DNA from: Tetradesmus obliquus
Taxonomy: Eukaryota; Chlorophyta; Chlorophyceae; Sphaeropleales; Scenedesmaceae
Length of the DNA stretch: 64,000 nucleotides
Direction of reading: 5' to 3'
Assembly (NCBI GenBank): GCA_030272155.1
Contig: CP126202.1
Location: 2,480,001 to 2,544,000 of the forward strand
Shown: positions 11,779-23,866 of the stretch, in pieces
Layout: each line of letters begins with the position of its first letter
Position numbering within the stretch: position 1 is the stretch's first letter
Translations under genes and position numbers: made by a program
The notes under the pieces: generated by a model
The model's input: only the letters and a program-made list of their open reading frames with translations
Told to the model about the DNA's origin: nothing
Database searches by the model: none

Positions 11779-13028
11779 TTAGAGTTCACTGTGGTGAGGC
11801 AGCAGCTGGCGGTGCCAGTTGCAGCACAAGCGGGTTGTTGGTGCAAGAGGTTCAACTGACGTGCCTTTGTAGCACACAACTGTGACGTTGTGCAGTTGCA
11901 ACCCAACTGTGAATTATTTAGCATCTGCTTTCTGTGCCAACAGCTTCAGTCGATGCAGGCGTTGTAAATTGCCGTCTGGACGCAATTGCCAATAGTATTG
12001 GCCAAGGAACGGCATGCGTGATAGGCTGACACAGGGCTGCACAGCGCAATTGGGTTAGATTTGTGAACGGCAGCTCGACATGGCCGCAGTTATTCTCAAG
12101 AAATGTTGGTTGAAAAGTTAAGCACCTAGCCTGAGAGCACCTGTATTGGTACAGCGTGTGGTGTTACAAGGTGTCTACACACGACGATGACACAGTGGGT
12201 GGCGCTAAAAAATGTCAGACACCCTGCCAGACGAAGACTGTGTACAGTTGGCCGACACAGCCTCTGCGAGTTCAAACCACACAGGACATGCAGATAGTAT
12301 ACAAACAGCTGCTGCACTGCACAGAGGTGAGCTACTGTACACAAGTGTAACCGTGTACGAGTCATACCACAGGCGTGTTTGGCCTGCATACGACTCCTAC
12401 AACAGGCACGATGTCGATAGTTGATGGTGCTGGCCAGTGCAGTGTGAAAACTGCTGATAAAGATTGCTCTGGGCACACCTGAATCTTGCATCAAAAACCA
12501 CGAGAGCAGTTGCAATGGCGCACAGTCAACAGCCACGCCACAGCACACTACAAAAGAGGAAGCGCCAGCAGCATCACAGACTGCTTTGCTAGCACCAGCA
12601 GGTGTCGGCGCGGGTTTTGTATGTGCAACCGGCCTTCCATCGTTGCTGATTGAGTGCATGATGGCATGGCTTGACAAGTAAGATAGTAAAAGCAGCCGTG
12701 CTGCCAAGGCACGTGGCACAAAGCTGATCTCGCTGTTGTCACCCTGCACTGCTTGCAGGAAAATCCTTCCAAAACCACAGGCTCCGAGCCGAGCCGAGCC
12801 AGTCTGAGACTGCACTCAAAGGGACCTGCAGGTGTCGCATGTTGCGCTGTTATGCATGCTCCTTGCAAACGCCTCTGCCTGCACTGCACCTGCTAGCTAC
12901 TTGTGCTTGGCGCTCATTTCATAACAATCACCAATCCACCGCTGCAAGCATAGCGTGCTGGCACAACCTTCAGCACCATATGCCGCGCGGCTGCTGCATG
13001 CTTGTCTAGACAAGCCAGATCTGGCTGC
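11779..13028. other. Intergenic region between convergent genes
   Basis: This separates the CobW gene (+) from the small Lys-rich gene (-), so it should hold two 3' ends. A long antisense frame at about 12126-12815 has no recognisable features and is not called. Nothing else is supported. Confidence 0.45.
11963..11967 (+). terminator. Candidate TGTAA poly(A) signal, CobW gene
   Basis: TGTAA, the common chlorophyte polyadenylation signal, lies about 490 bp after the stop, beyond both duplicated tails. The motif is short and could be chance. Confidence 0.25.
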
Positions 13029-14262
13029 CTACTTATGCTTGGTGATGGGTTGGCATATCCTGCAGCGCCACACCCCGTGCTCACACATGAAGCCAGTCTC
13101 CTTGTGCTCTTCCTTCTTGTGCGCCTGCAGGCAAGCAACAGCAAACACGCGGGCCGTATGCATAACTATGAGTCACAGCTTGAGCCCATTGCAGAAATAG
13201 CAACGATGGACACAAGCAACTGTGATTCCCCCATCAGCGTTCGCGCCGTCCCCTAGTGGCGCTTGCAGCACACACAACACCTGTACGACAGGTGCTGGGC
13301 TGTTGTGGAACACCATGCAAACCATACAAAACAGGCCTGAGAAGCATATGTTGCAGAAAAAGCACCGCATGCGTCCCACCTCACGGACTTCCTTCTCATA
13401 GCGCTTGCTGGTGTGGTTGAAAGCACGTTCAAAGCGGTTCGCTGCTGCATTCTCAAGACGCTCCTGCAAGCAAGCAAAGACCCGCAGAATGTGCGCAGTG
13501 TCACCAAAGCTTGTGCAACAGCTCAGTTGACTGCTGTGTGGGCTAAGCATGGCAGAACAGCAGCAGACGGGTCAGTCAACAAACTGAGGGCAGGATGCTT
13601 TCCTGCAAGCAGCACCGTCATGCAACCGGCGGTACATACAAATCCTGCAAGGTTTGTTTGCATCCTGCAGCAACTAACAATACAGACACCGATGTTGACC
13701 GAAAAGCGAAGCATGTCCAGGCAGGGCGGAGACAGGGTGGAGACGCTGGGTTGCTGCCTGCATGTGCTGCTTGCAGGACTCACCTCCTCCTTCCCGTCCT
13801 TCTCTGCCTGCTTCTTCTCCTTGAGTGCCTCCTTTACCTCCTTCTCACGTAGCTTTGTCTGCAGCAGCTTGTCTGCACGGACCACAGCGGCAAATTTGTG
13901 ACAGCAGCAACATCAGCAGGCAGCATCCCAGCGCTGTTGGTGCTGGCGACACATTTGCAGTCCTGGCAGCACGCTGCGGGCATATGCTGATACGTTTGAG
14001 TGCCAGGAGGATGTATGCTGATTCAACCCTGCAACATCAACCACAGATTGATACTAGGCATGACACTGTTAGCGGCAGGAATGGCAGAGCACGCTATGCT
14101 ACTAGTGGCAGTACTGCTGCTCCAAGCCAACAACAGCATGACTGTGGGACTGCAACATAGGCATATCCTACCCTTTTGCGGCTCTTCGACGTGCTTTGCA
14201 CGCACTGTCTTGCTCTGTACTAGCTGCTTGTATGCTTCCATTGGCTCCCAGCCTGTTTGCAT
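13029..14262 (-). CDS. Small Lys/Glu-rich protein with C-terminal Cys/His motif, unknown function
   Basis: Built from four exons on the minus strand: 14262-14172, 13872-13784, 13463-13380 and 13124-13029. Donors and acceptors are GT-AG and all phases close, giving 119 aa. The first exon starts MQTGWEPMEAYK. The middle two are charged and likely helical or coiled coil (KLREKEVKEALKEKKQAEKD, then SKRYEKEVRE). The last ends with FMCEHGVWRCRICQPITKHK, whose Cys/His spacing (CxxH, CxxC, then H) resembles a small zinc-binding knuckle. I do not recognise the family. The start is the first ATG in frame, but an upstream exon cannot be excluded. It is divergent from the NTF2-like gene. The consistent exon chain makes a real gene likely; function is not assigned. 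Confidence 0.6.
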
Positions 14263-14747
14263 CAAGCAGAAGCAGCAGCAACCCAGCAGAAGCAGCAGTG
14301 AGCAACACCACCCTACTCAGTCTCGCACGGCAATTTAAGAAAGCCAATGAAACACAATACAATGAAATAACGATTGAAGCATGCGTTCATGAGCCACAGG
14401 CGCTCACCGACAATGATCTGCGTGTCGTGCTTCGGGCTCAGAGAAAGGAACGGTTTTTGACTGCTGTTTATCGGGTGCTAAAAGCTTCGGGTGGTTGCAT
14501 AATAACGCAATGGTGCAGTTCTGGGGGTGAGAAGCAGCAGGTCTATAGACAGCGGGCGTCTGACGTGGCCTACCAGTTATCTATTTCGGGATCAGGCCCA
14601 TTGGTGCCTGCATGCCACGTTTCGGCAGATCAATGCTGAATCACTTGGTTCTGCAGCTTTCGCACAGCCATTAGCGTTCGCAACTCGAACATCAGCTCAA
14701 CAGCAGCAGCAGGCCTTGCGATCTCGTGTCCAGCCGAGAGTCGACAG
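14263..14747. promoter_or_regulatory. Putative bidirectional promoter
   Basis: 485 bp separate the divergent start codons of the small Lys-rich gene (-) and the NTF2-like gene (+). It should hold both promoters. No specific element was recognised. Confidence 0.4.
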
Positions 14748-15684
14748 ATGCAGGCACTCCAGCAAAAGTCACATGCTGTGCTTGGAAGCAGAAATCTGCA
14801 GCCATGCCGTGTAGCTGGCACGTCCGTGCTGCGGCAGTGCAGAGTGCATGCTGTGCAGAAGGACACAGAGATCAGCACCAAGGACTGGAGAGCACAGCGC
14901 ATGACAGATAAGGTCCACGCATTATTTGACCGAGTTTGGAGCAAGGGAGAGGTGCATCTGATTGATGACCTCATCACAGACGACTTTGTTTGGAAGGTGG
15001 GCATGGATACTCAGCTTGGAGACTGCTGCCAGCTCAGTGAGCAGCAGCAGCTGGCAATGTATGACTGGACTGCAGTGTGACGTCAACATTCAGCGGCCAC
15101 TGGGTGAAACTATCCCAGAATCAGCCGATGCAGCTGAATGTGGCGTGTTTGTTGCACTAGACAATGGGCAGCTGTGGATGGCTATTCTGGCAGTTGGTGC
15201 GCTTGCTGCCCCAGCAAGTTGATCATCCTGGTCCTACTGTATCGCAGCATCACAGCAGTGCACCTGCAGTGCCGCACACCATGTTGCCGCATGCACCTGC
15301 GCCTCATGTCTTTCTTTGTTATTACTTTGTTATATCTTTGTTATTTTGCTTGCAGGACGTGATCTGGATGTCCAGCAAGCGCGTGGTTGGCAAGAAGGCC
15401 TTCAGCAGCTTTGTGCAGCAGATGCGGGAGGCATACCCAGACCTGAGCTATGAAGTGGGCCAGGTGCGTGTGCTGACAGGAAGATGGGGATGTGTGCAAG
15501 CAGGAGGCTGCTAATCAGCAGCAGCTCGCCTCAAGTAGCGCCAAGTGGCTGTGGGCGGCGCAGCCATCAAGCCACCGCCGTTGCTGCTGCTGCTCTCCCA
15601 AGCTGCTGTCTTGACTGTCCTGTTTCAACCCATTTGCACCTGCCTTTGATTCTTCTTTTTATTCTTCCCTCTCCCTTGCCAGGT

Positions 15685-15722
<38 letters not shown>

Positions 15723-17013
15723 TATAACCAAGTAACTGTGCGGCATCGCCCTAACTCAACTTATTTTCTTTCTCTGGTGGCTCTGCTCCTGTCCTTGTGC
15801 AGGTGGGTGTGTGCGACCCCATCCATGTGTTTGTGCACTGGACGTGCCACGGCACCAACCTGAAGCCCACCAATGACAACAAGGGTCGCCCGCACAAGCC
15901 CACCTTCCACGAGAGCCACATCAGCGGCATTGACTTTATAACTTTCAATGACGACAGGTCGCGGCTGCAGGAGATCGTTATTTACAGGTGGGTGTTACCT
16001 CGCAATGTACAGGTGTTTACTGTGGGTTCAATCTGCACCGTGTGTTGAATCATCTGCAAATTGGCACATATGTTGTAAAGGCGGCTGTGGCTTCTTTGCT
16101 GGTGGCCCACCAATGACAACAAGAGCCGCCCACACAAGCCCACCTTTCACGAGAGCCACATCAGCGGCATCGACTTCATTACTTTCTACGATGACAGGTC
16201 GCTGCTGCAGGAGATTGTTATTTACAGGTGGGTGCATGTGATTTGAGAGAGCCACAGCAGCGGCATCGATTGCTTTGCTTGGTTTCGTAAGTTCTGCCTT
16301 TTGTTGTTGTGCACAGGCAGCCCGCGTGTGAAAAGCGGAGGTTATGGATGAGGGGTGATGTGACCTTCTCATGTCTGCTGTTGATGTGTCTGCTGCTTGC
16401 TGCTGGTTGCTGCTGTCAACACTGTTTTGCTGCTGTTACGTTACTGTATGCAATACTGTTTTACCTCTTATGTGTGCACAGGCAGCCTACGCTTGAGGAG
16501 CGGGGGTGCCTGGAAGAGGAGCGATTGGAGGTTTCAATGCCTGCTGTTAGCTGCTGGTGGCTGCTTCGAACACTGCTGTTCTGCTGTTGCGATGCTGTAT
16601 TCTCTCTTGCGTGCACAGGCAGCCCACGCTTGAGGAGCGGGGGTGTCTGGAGGAGCAGGCGCTTGAGCTTCTCGTGTCTGCTGGCATTTTGTCTGCAGAC
16701 TGCTGCTGGTTGCTGCATTCAACGCTGCCTTTCCTCTTGAAATGTTGAATCACTGATGCAGGCAGCCCACGCTTGAGGAGCGGGAGTTCCTGGAGGAGGA
16801 GCAATCCAAGGTTCTCATGCCTGCTGCTTGGTGATGTCTGGTGACTGCTGCTTGCTTGCTGCTTTACTACTTTGTTCATATCCTGCCTTGTCTCATGTGC
16901 GCAGGCAGCCCACGCTTGAGGAGCGGGAGTTCCTGGAGGAGGAAGCACTTGAGCAGGAGCGCTGGAGCATGATCAAGCTGGAGCGCCTGCACTTCGACGG
17001 CGCATCCCAATGA
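14748..17013 (+). CDS. NTF2/SnoaL-like domain protein, probably organelle-targeted
   Basis: Exons 14748-14996, 15356-15463, 15803-15987 and 16905-17013 close in phase and give 216 aa. Residues 1-45 (MQALQQKSHAVLGSR and following) are Arg/Gln/Ser-rich with few acids, as in plastid or mitochondrial transit peptides. The body has SnoaL-like features: an N-terminal helix (VHALFDRVWSKGEVHLIDDL), then DFVWK, GKKAFSSFVQQMREAYPDLS, a strand FVHWTCHGTN, and HISGIDFITFNDDRSRLQEI. The fold is a cone-shaped barrel that binds small hydrophobic ligands or acts as an enzyme; the substrate cannot be told. The last exon is charged (EEREFLEEEALEQERW). Introns contain a near-complete duplicate of exon 3 and four partial copies of the last exon. 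The fold call is good; function is unknown. Confidence 0.8.
16105..16233 (+). repeat. Duplicate of most of NTF2-like exon 3 with donor
   Basis: About 123 bases of exon 3 (true 15803-15987) plus donor are repeated in the next intron with an open frame. Changes include FNDDRSRLQ to FYDDRSLLQ. The 5' part and a clear acceptor are missing, so it is probably unspliced. A further fragment follows at about 16245-16280. Confidence 0.85.
16311..16820 (+). repeat. Four acceptor-bearing copies of the NTF2-like terminal exon
   Basis: Copies begin after CAG at 16317, 16482, 16619 and 16762, ahead of the true last exon at 16905. Spacing is about 137-165 bp. Each repeats the RQPTLEERxxLEE coding start, then runs into sequence rich in TGCTGCTG. 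Divergence is greatest in the first copy. Confidence 0.9.
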
Positions 17014-18880
17014 TTGCAAAGGCGGCATGCAGTCGGGCGGTCGGGTGTGAGCGGCATGCAATTGAGCTGTATCACATCAAGGGGGTGTGGGGGTCCAACT
17101 CCTCTGCTTATTTCTTGGTCCGGGTGCTGGGCACCTCCTGTATAGGGCTTGTGACGTGTCTTGCTGGTGACGGCAGTGCCGTAGGCCTCCGGCATACAGG
17201 CTCGCCTGACTGCTGCGTGTGACTAGCCAGTAGGATTTCGTCCCCCCTGGTAACATCAACAAAAATGGTTGCAAGGGCGGCATCCTGCAGCAGAGCCGCA
17301 GTGCACGCGGCGCAGCTACTAGCCGTCACACCTTGGCGTGGGCGAGGGTTGTTGGTTTAGCGATTTGGCGCTTTGGGATGGATTATTGGTGCTGAGGAGC
17401 AGGTTGGAGCTGCAGCAGCCGCACTACGTTGTGATGCCATCATGATGGCAGCTTTTTCTGCAGGGATGACGGCGTTGGGCGTGCAAGGCGCTGTCACTGT
17501 ACTGCAGACGCGATATTCTTGAAATAATTTCCCTTGACCTGTCCTGTATCTGGTGGCTGTAGTCAACTGCACTGGATATTAGTTGAGCAAGTTGGCACAC
17601 CTGACCATGGCAAAGCGGAACTTCCAAGTGACTTTGCAAATGGATAGTTGCCACTGTGCTACTCGCAGCAGGCTCCGCCCTCCGCACTTGGTTGAGTTAT
17701 CTATTCAAAAACTGCTTGACCACTTGCGCAATCGGGCAGATGCTGCATTCATAGTCAGCGCATGTGTGGTAACTGTGCTCGGTCTTAGAAGTGCACATCA
17801 GACCACTACTGTCTGCACTCGCTGAAGGTCTGACCTGCAAGGTCAGCGTTGCGTTGCAACAAGACAATATAGACTTTTAAAAGTAAAAGTAAGTGTACGC
17901 ATGAAGGTTTTTACATACACGTGAGTAAGTATCATTGCCGCACCGAGTTGACCGGAAAAGTGTGCCAAAAACACTGGGTGAGCAAGCGCCTGACAGCAGG
18001 TGCTGGAAGATAATGTAAAACAACCCGATTATCTATCAGTCAAGTAGAACGTTTCAGCCAGTAGGCATAATCAGGCAACTTCAGCGGGCGTCACCGTAGC
18101 ATCGGACAGGCCATGTGGCAAGGTCCCATGATGTACACATGCCCCATGTGACCCCCAGGCAGCAGCAGAGCAGCAGCAGCAGCACGATTCCATCACCGTG
18201 AGTGACACACTGCTGAGAGGGCGTCTTGCTGACGATGGCTCTGGTGATTGCATTGGCATCACCCTGCAGCAGCCAGGCATGGCAACACAGGAAAGGGCAA
18301 GGCTAGAGGTAGTATGCTGTCCAGCAAAAGGTGCTTACTGCAGCGTGTGAAACGGCTGCAGCAGAATGCTGCACGATCTTTGATAATCATCAGCTGCTTG
18401 CTGTAATGCTACGGTTGCTTCTAGTTGTGTGTCAAGCATGCTTCCGAAGGGCCAGGCTGGCGCGCGCTTCACAGCGTGCATGAAGGTGCGCAGCTGTGCA
18501 TGACCAGCGTGCTTCGGCATCCTGGCTTTGTCTAGAATTCGTCATTTTACAGCGTGCATGAACTACTGGCAGCAACATTTCATGCAGGGGCAATAGAGAT
18601 GGAAGTGCTTGTGGTAGAACCTGATGCCTAGCTCAAGGCTTGATCTATCCTATTGAAACTGCTTCAGGCACTCAGGCACCCTGCAGGCATTCGTTGTGAA
18701 TGACATTGGGTCGGCTGCTGGGCGCGTCCAAGCGCAGAAGCAAAGGTACAATGGCACTGCTGATGGTGCTGCGTGCATCCGGTGGCGCAGCATTCATGCT
18801 TTGCTGTGCTGCATGCCAGCAGGCGCCTCCCCCAGTGGATCCATCATCACATGCAGCAAGTAATGATGCATCACTGATGA
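17014..18880. other. Region without a supported gene
   Basis: This contains the 3' end of the NTF2-like gene and low-information sequence. At 17235-17270 there is a ~35-bp stretch resembling 11631-11675. A frame at about 18160-18300 (SITVSDTLLRGRLADDG) is open and non-repetitive and could be an exon of an unknown + strand gene, but no phase-consistent partners were found. Confidence 0.4.
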
Positions 18881-18890
18881 AGCATGCCAG

Positions 18891-19160
18891 ATGACGCACG
18901 CAAACCTGTGCCTGCGCTTCCAAGGCGCTCAGACAGCTGCACACTCAACAGTGGAACCAACTCAGCAGTTGCCATCTGCAATGGCAGCCGCTGCTGCTGC
19001 CATCCGCTGGCTTCAAGGGAGTACCCTGCTGCTGCACGGCCAAGTCAGATCACTGTCGTCTGGCCCAGATCGGATGATCTTGCTGTCTATGCGGGTGCCA
19101 GCTGACCTGATTGAGATGCTGGTTGGACCACATGATATACTACTAAAGTGGTTACTTCCA
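18891..19160 (+). CDS. Possible exon of an unidentified gene
   Basis: An open frame of about 90 codons contains RWLQGSTLLLHGQVRSLSSG and ILLSMRVPADLIEMLVG, a mix of hydrophobic and charged residues unlike the triplet-repeat noise nearby. It ends in CCAG|GTGCGT, a plausible donor. No family was recognised and neighbouring exons could not be joined, so this is a weak call. Nothing supported follows until 20685. Confidence 0.25.
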
Positions 19161-20684
19161 GGTGCGTGTTGCCCGTTCTAGAGGTGTCACAGCAATGCAG
19201 CAGGCAGGGAGGGTCTTTGGGGTGCTGCACTGCAGGCTGCAGGAGGGACTCCATCCTATATGCTCCTCACCACAAGCTGATCGCCAGGCAAACAAGCCTG
19301 TAAGTATCGTGTCTGATATTCACAGCAGTTATAGCTGTCCGCATCCGTCGGTACAACTCGTGTCTGAACCTACAGCCCGGTCGCCATTGGCAAGGCTGAT
19401 GAGGTGGCAGGCTGACAGCCACAAGCACCCTTCAGGCAGCGAGGCAACAGCGACAAAGCGTGTTCAAGAGTAGCTACAGCACATGTTACCGAGTATTCGA
19501 GGTGTACGAGGCTCAACCAGCTTCGCGAGGCACGCCTGAGCCGCTGTGTCAGTCTGTCGGTCAGTGGCAGCTGCCCTGCAGGGCAGTGGCAAGCATCAAG
19601 CAGTTCCCACAAGTGCAGCACTGCCAGGATCAGGGTGCACCACTTTAAGCTTTATAAACTGAAACTGCACGTCTGCGAAGCCATATATGCACCAAGCGGA
19701 CTGGCAAGCAACCTCCCGCCTGTCAACCATACTTGTGGCCGGTAAGATGTACCTATGGTTCGCACAGCTGGCGACAGGTTCACTGCCCTGCGCATTCGCC
19801 ATACATTGTGATTTTCACCAGCAGTGTGTTGTATGCGCAGCTTGTTGAACGCTGATCGATCATCTTTGGCGGTGTCATTGTCACGCAGTGCAACTCGAAT
19901 CAGCACCCTCAGCCACCCGAGCCAGAGCAGGGCATCAGCCTCGTACACGCTTGTGCTACTCGATATTGTTAGACATTGTTCCAGGATAAATTTGACCGTC
20001 CCTCACGGCGCTCGCGTCAAGCATTTGGCCGTGTACATACAGCGCTCACGTTGCCTTCAGCAAATCAGCTCAAAGCAATATTGATTCAATTTTCAAGTGA
20101 TTGCGGCCCTAAAGAGCTTCTAGATCGTCGGGCATAAGTGCTCAGTCGACGATTACGCGTTGGACAATCTTGAGGACTTTACAGTTTGCTTGCTTACAAC
20201 ACCCCTTAAAGTGTTTCTTTTGTAGTTAGAACATTTAATTGTCTAAGCTCGACTGGCACAGCCATCTGGACACGGCAGCAGAGGGCGGAAGCGGGCGCCA
20301 CTGCAACGGGTGCAAATGGTGGGCGCCCAAAACTGTAAAACAGGGATGAAATGTTGAGACAGCTTGCTTCTTTCCTTCTATCAGGCTCCTGGGCTGTCAT
20401 GGTAGCAGCAGTACCTTTGCTGGCACCATCTCAGGCACAGCAGACAAGGGAGGGTGGGTAGTGCTTTTCCAGGCAAAGCAGCATGTTTCATGCTGGTACG
20501 TGCATGCTGTAACAGCCTAACACGTCATTGCTGACTTTTCCTTTGCCTTTCTGTTGCTTTTGCAGACTTTCAGTGCAGCAGCTCTTGACAAGCAGGACAG
20601 CAGACGCGCCAAGCTGACAGCAGTGGCTGCAAGCGCCCAGCGCAGCAATAGTAACAGCATTAGTAGCAATATTCAGCAGCGCAC
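19161..20684. other. Region upstream of the octotricopeptide-like gene
   Basis: No exon chain is supported. A minus-strand frame around 19820-19945 (EADALLWLGWLRVLIRVALR) is compositionally protein-like but isolated. The last few hundred bases should hold the promoter and 5' UTR of the gene starting at 20685. Confidence 0.35.
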
Positions 20685-23600
20685 ATGAGCGATATGCCAG
20701 GCAGGCAGCTGCCGCCAGGGCAGCAGCTACTGGTGGCCATGTCACCCTCGCCAGGCCAGCCGCAGTTGGTACCAGCGTTCGGCGCAAACCAAATGGGCTT
20801 ACCCAGCCCGCAGCAGCAGCAGCAGATGGGTTCGGCAGGCCCGTTGCTCTTCAGCCAGCGGCAGCCGCTGCCGAAGCAGCTCACAGCCGCCATCAAGAGC
20901 TGCACTTCTTTAGAAAGGCTCTCGCAGCTGTTTGCAGCACACCAGGCAGTGCTCAACCCGATCCACATCGCAGCAATGATTACTAAGCTGCCAAAGCTCG
21001 ACACCAGCAGCACACACAACCCCGCAGCAGCTGCCGGTAACGAGCCGGCCTGGAACCTCGGCGCGGGGCAGCTGCAGCAGCTGCAGCTGCGGCAGCTGCT
21101 GCAGCAGCTGCTGCTGCGGCTCAAGGCGCAGGGATGCGGCGAGTACAGCCCCCGGGGCGTGGCAAACATTGTTTGGGCGCTTGCGAAGCTGCAGTGTGCG
21201 CCGGATCCGGACTTGCGCTGCATGCTGTTGGACAAGTTCTGCAGCCAACTGCCGACTGCCGTACCGCAGGACATCTCCAACGTGCTGTGGGGTGTGGCGA
21301 AGATCACAAAGGAGCGAGCAGCAGCCGGCGGCAGCACAGCAGCAGTGCTGCAGCCGCTGGGGTTAGCTGCTGCTGGCTCGCTTTCATCGCCTTCTAGCAG
21401 CACCAGTGGCCCGAGCTTAGCAGGATCTGCTATGAGTGCGCAGAGCTGGGGGCTTGTTGGTGCGCCTGGCAGCCTACCGTCGTCTTCGCTGCACGGCAGC
21501 GGCAGTTACGATTCCGCGCTGGCAGCAGCAGCAGCAGCGGCGCCGCTGCTCGCGCAGGACCAGGTGCGGCTGCTGCTGCAGCACCTGTGCCAGCAGCTGC
21601 ACACGGCATCAGTGCAGACCATCAGCAACAGCTTGTGGGCAGTGGTGGTGCTGCAGCAGGAGCACCAGTGGTGCATGTGTAACTGCTTGGGGGAGGTCCA
21701 GAGCCTGCTGAGTGCTTTGTGCAGGCAGCCGCACCAGGCTCTGCCAGGTCACATTCAGCCTGTGATCCGCTGCATGGCGCAGCTGGCTACCACCTGCAGC
21801 AACCATGCAGGGGATGGCTGGATCGCTTGGCAGCCGCCGCTGCTGCAGCAGCTGCTGGAGTACCTCGGAGGCCAGAAGCAGCAGATGGAGATGCACCATG
21901 TGTCCTCGGTGCTTCGGGATGTGGCCCAGGTGGTGTGTCTGCACCTGCTGCGCGCAAAGCAGCTGCGAGATCAGCAGCAGATACGCGGCGGCGCAGACGC
22001 AGCAGCAGCAGCCGGCAGCCTTGCGCGTAGTAGCAGCAGCAGCGGCGGCAGCCAGCCGCAGCAGCTCAACACAATCTCAGGAGAAGCAGAAGGTGAAGAG
22101 GTGCTAGCAAGATTGGCTGCTTCTGGAGGGCCCCAGGACTGCTCAAGTACTATTGTGGCACTTGCAATGCTGCAGCCGCAGCTGGAGCAGCTAGGCTTGC
22201 AGCATGGTGTTGCAGCGCTGTGCGGTATGCTGCCGCCTGCAGCATTGCCCCATTTGGGTGAGGAGGCAAGCCAGCGGCTGCTCGCTGCAACAAGCACAGC
22301 AGCAGCAGCAGCAGCAGCTAGCCAGCCAGCCACATCATCATCAGCAGCAGCAGGCCCTGCTGCTATTGCGCCGTCAGCAGCAGCAGCAGCAGTGGCAGCG
22401 CAGCACCTGCAGCTAGTGCTTCCGGAGCAGCAGGGGCAGCAAGTGGCTGGTATGGCGCCCGCAGCACTTGTTACGCCGAGTGCCGCAGCCGGCAGCAGCA
22501 GCGCCAGCAACAGCAGCGGCAGCAACGTAGTCACCGGTGGCGGAGATGCTGCAAGCAGCCTTAGCACAGCAACATCAGCTGCTGCGCCGTCACCGAGCCC
22601 TCAGCCGCAGCAGCAGCCAGGCCAGGCTGCTGTGACACCACCGCCGCCGCCGGCAGCAGCAGCACCGCCCGGCTTCACAGCACTGGAAGACCTGCTGATA
22701 CCTGATGCAGCAGCGGCAGAGGCAGCAGCAGCAGCAGCAGCTGGTGCTGCTGCAGCAGGCGGCGGCACGTCACCTGTAGCCGGCGACAGTGGTGGCTCCT
22801 TGAGCAGCCCAAAAAGCCTTGAGCAGAAGCAGCAGCAGCAAGCGGCATCTGGCAGCTCTCCAGCCGGCACTCAGGGCCCCAATCAGCAGCAGCAGCAGCA
22901 GCAGCAGCAGTCTTCGGCAACAGCTTCTCCTACACCCACAGCAGCAGCAGCAGCAGTGTCCCCCAGGCAGCCGCCGCCTCCGCCACCGCAGTCGCACCAG
23001 CTGCAAGGGCTCTCCTCCACGCGTGCCAGTGCCGGCAGCAGTGCGGAGCCGCTGCCGCTGTCAGCTGCTGGCAGTGCTGCTGCTGCATTTGACAGTGCTG
23101 CAGGAGATGAGAGCCATGCAAGTGTCGATAAAGAGGAAGCGGCTGCGCGCCAGCTCACACATAACATCGCAAATGCAGACAGCGTGTATCAGCTGGCCGA
23201 GATCTTCTCTGCGCACAGCAGCGTGATGGATATGATCCATATAACAGCCTGCATCACGCGCATGTCCAAGGTTCTGGGCACCTCTCTCTCCGCAGCCAGC
23301 CAGGCAGCAGCAGCCTCGCTGCTGCCGCTGCTGGGCGGAAAGCTGCTGCAGGTGCTGCCAAATGCGAATGCACGCGGCATTGCAAACGTCCTGTGGGGCT
23401 ACGGTCGCCTGAGAAACCTGCCGCAGAGCGAGTTGCTACCTGAGCTGCTTAAAGCTTTCCTGCAGCAGCTGCCCACAGCAGCATGCAGAGACAGTGCAGT
23501 GGTGCTGTGGAGCCTAGCCAGGCTCACAGAAGGACAAGGTATGCTAGGAGTAGGCGTGGCGCCAGATCTACTGTTGCAGCTGGGCAGGCAGGTGTTGGAT

Positions 23601-23829
23601 CAGCTGGCGGCTGCAGCAGCAGCAGCAATGGAGCCGCAGGGCAGCCAGCCGCCGCCGGCGGCTGCAACCGCGCAGCAGCAGCAGCAGCAGCAGTCTGCAG
23701 GGGATGGTGCTGTGGGGAAGCATGAGCAGCGGGAGCATGCTGCAGAGGCGTCTGCTCCTCCTTCCTCCCGAGACATCAGCAACAGCCTCATGGCACTGGC
23801 GCGCCTGGGCTTCGTGCCAGAAGAAGCCC

Positions 23830-23866
<37 letters not shown>

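Noticed and set aside
12126-12815. 229-codon minus-strand frame
   Set aside because: Composition is unlike the real exons, no motif is seen, and it does not join with neighbours; probably a chance frame between convergent gene ends.
18891-19473. A complete gene in this interval
   Set aside because: One plausible exon-like frame exists, but no phase-consistent start, partner exon or stop could be found, so only a weak exon call is given.
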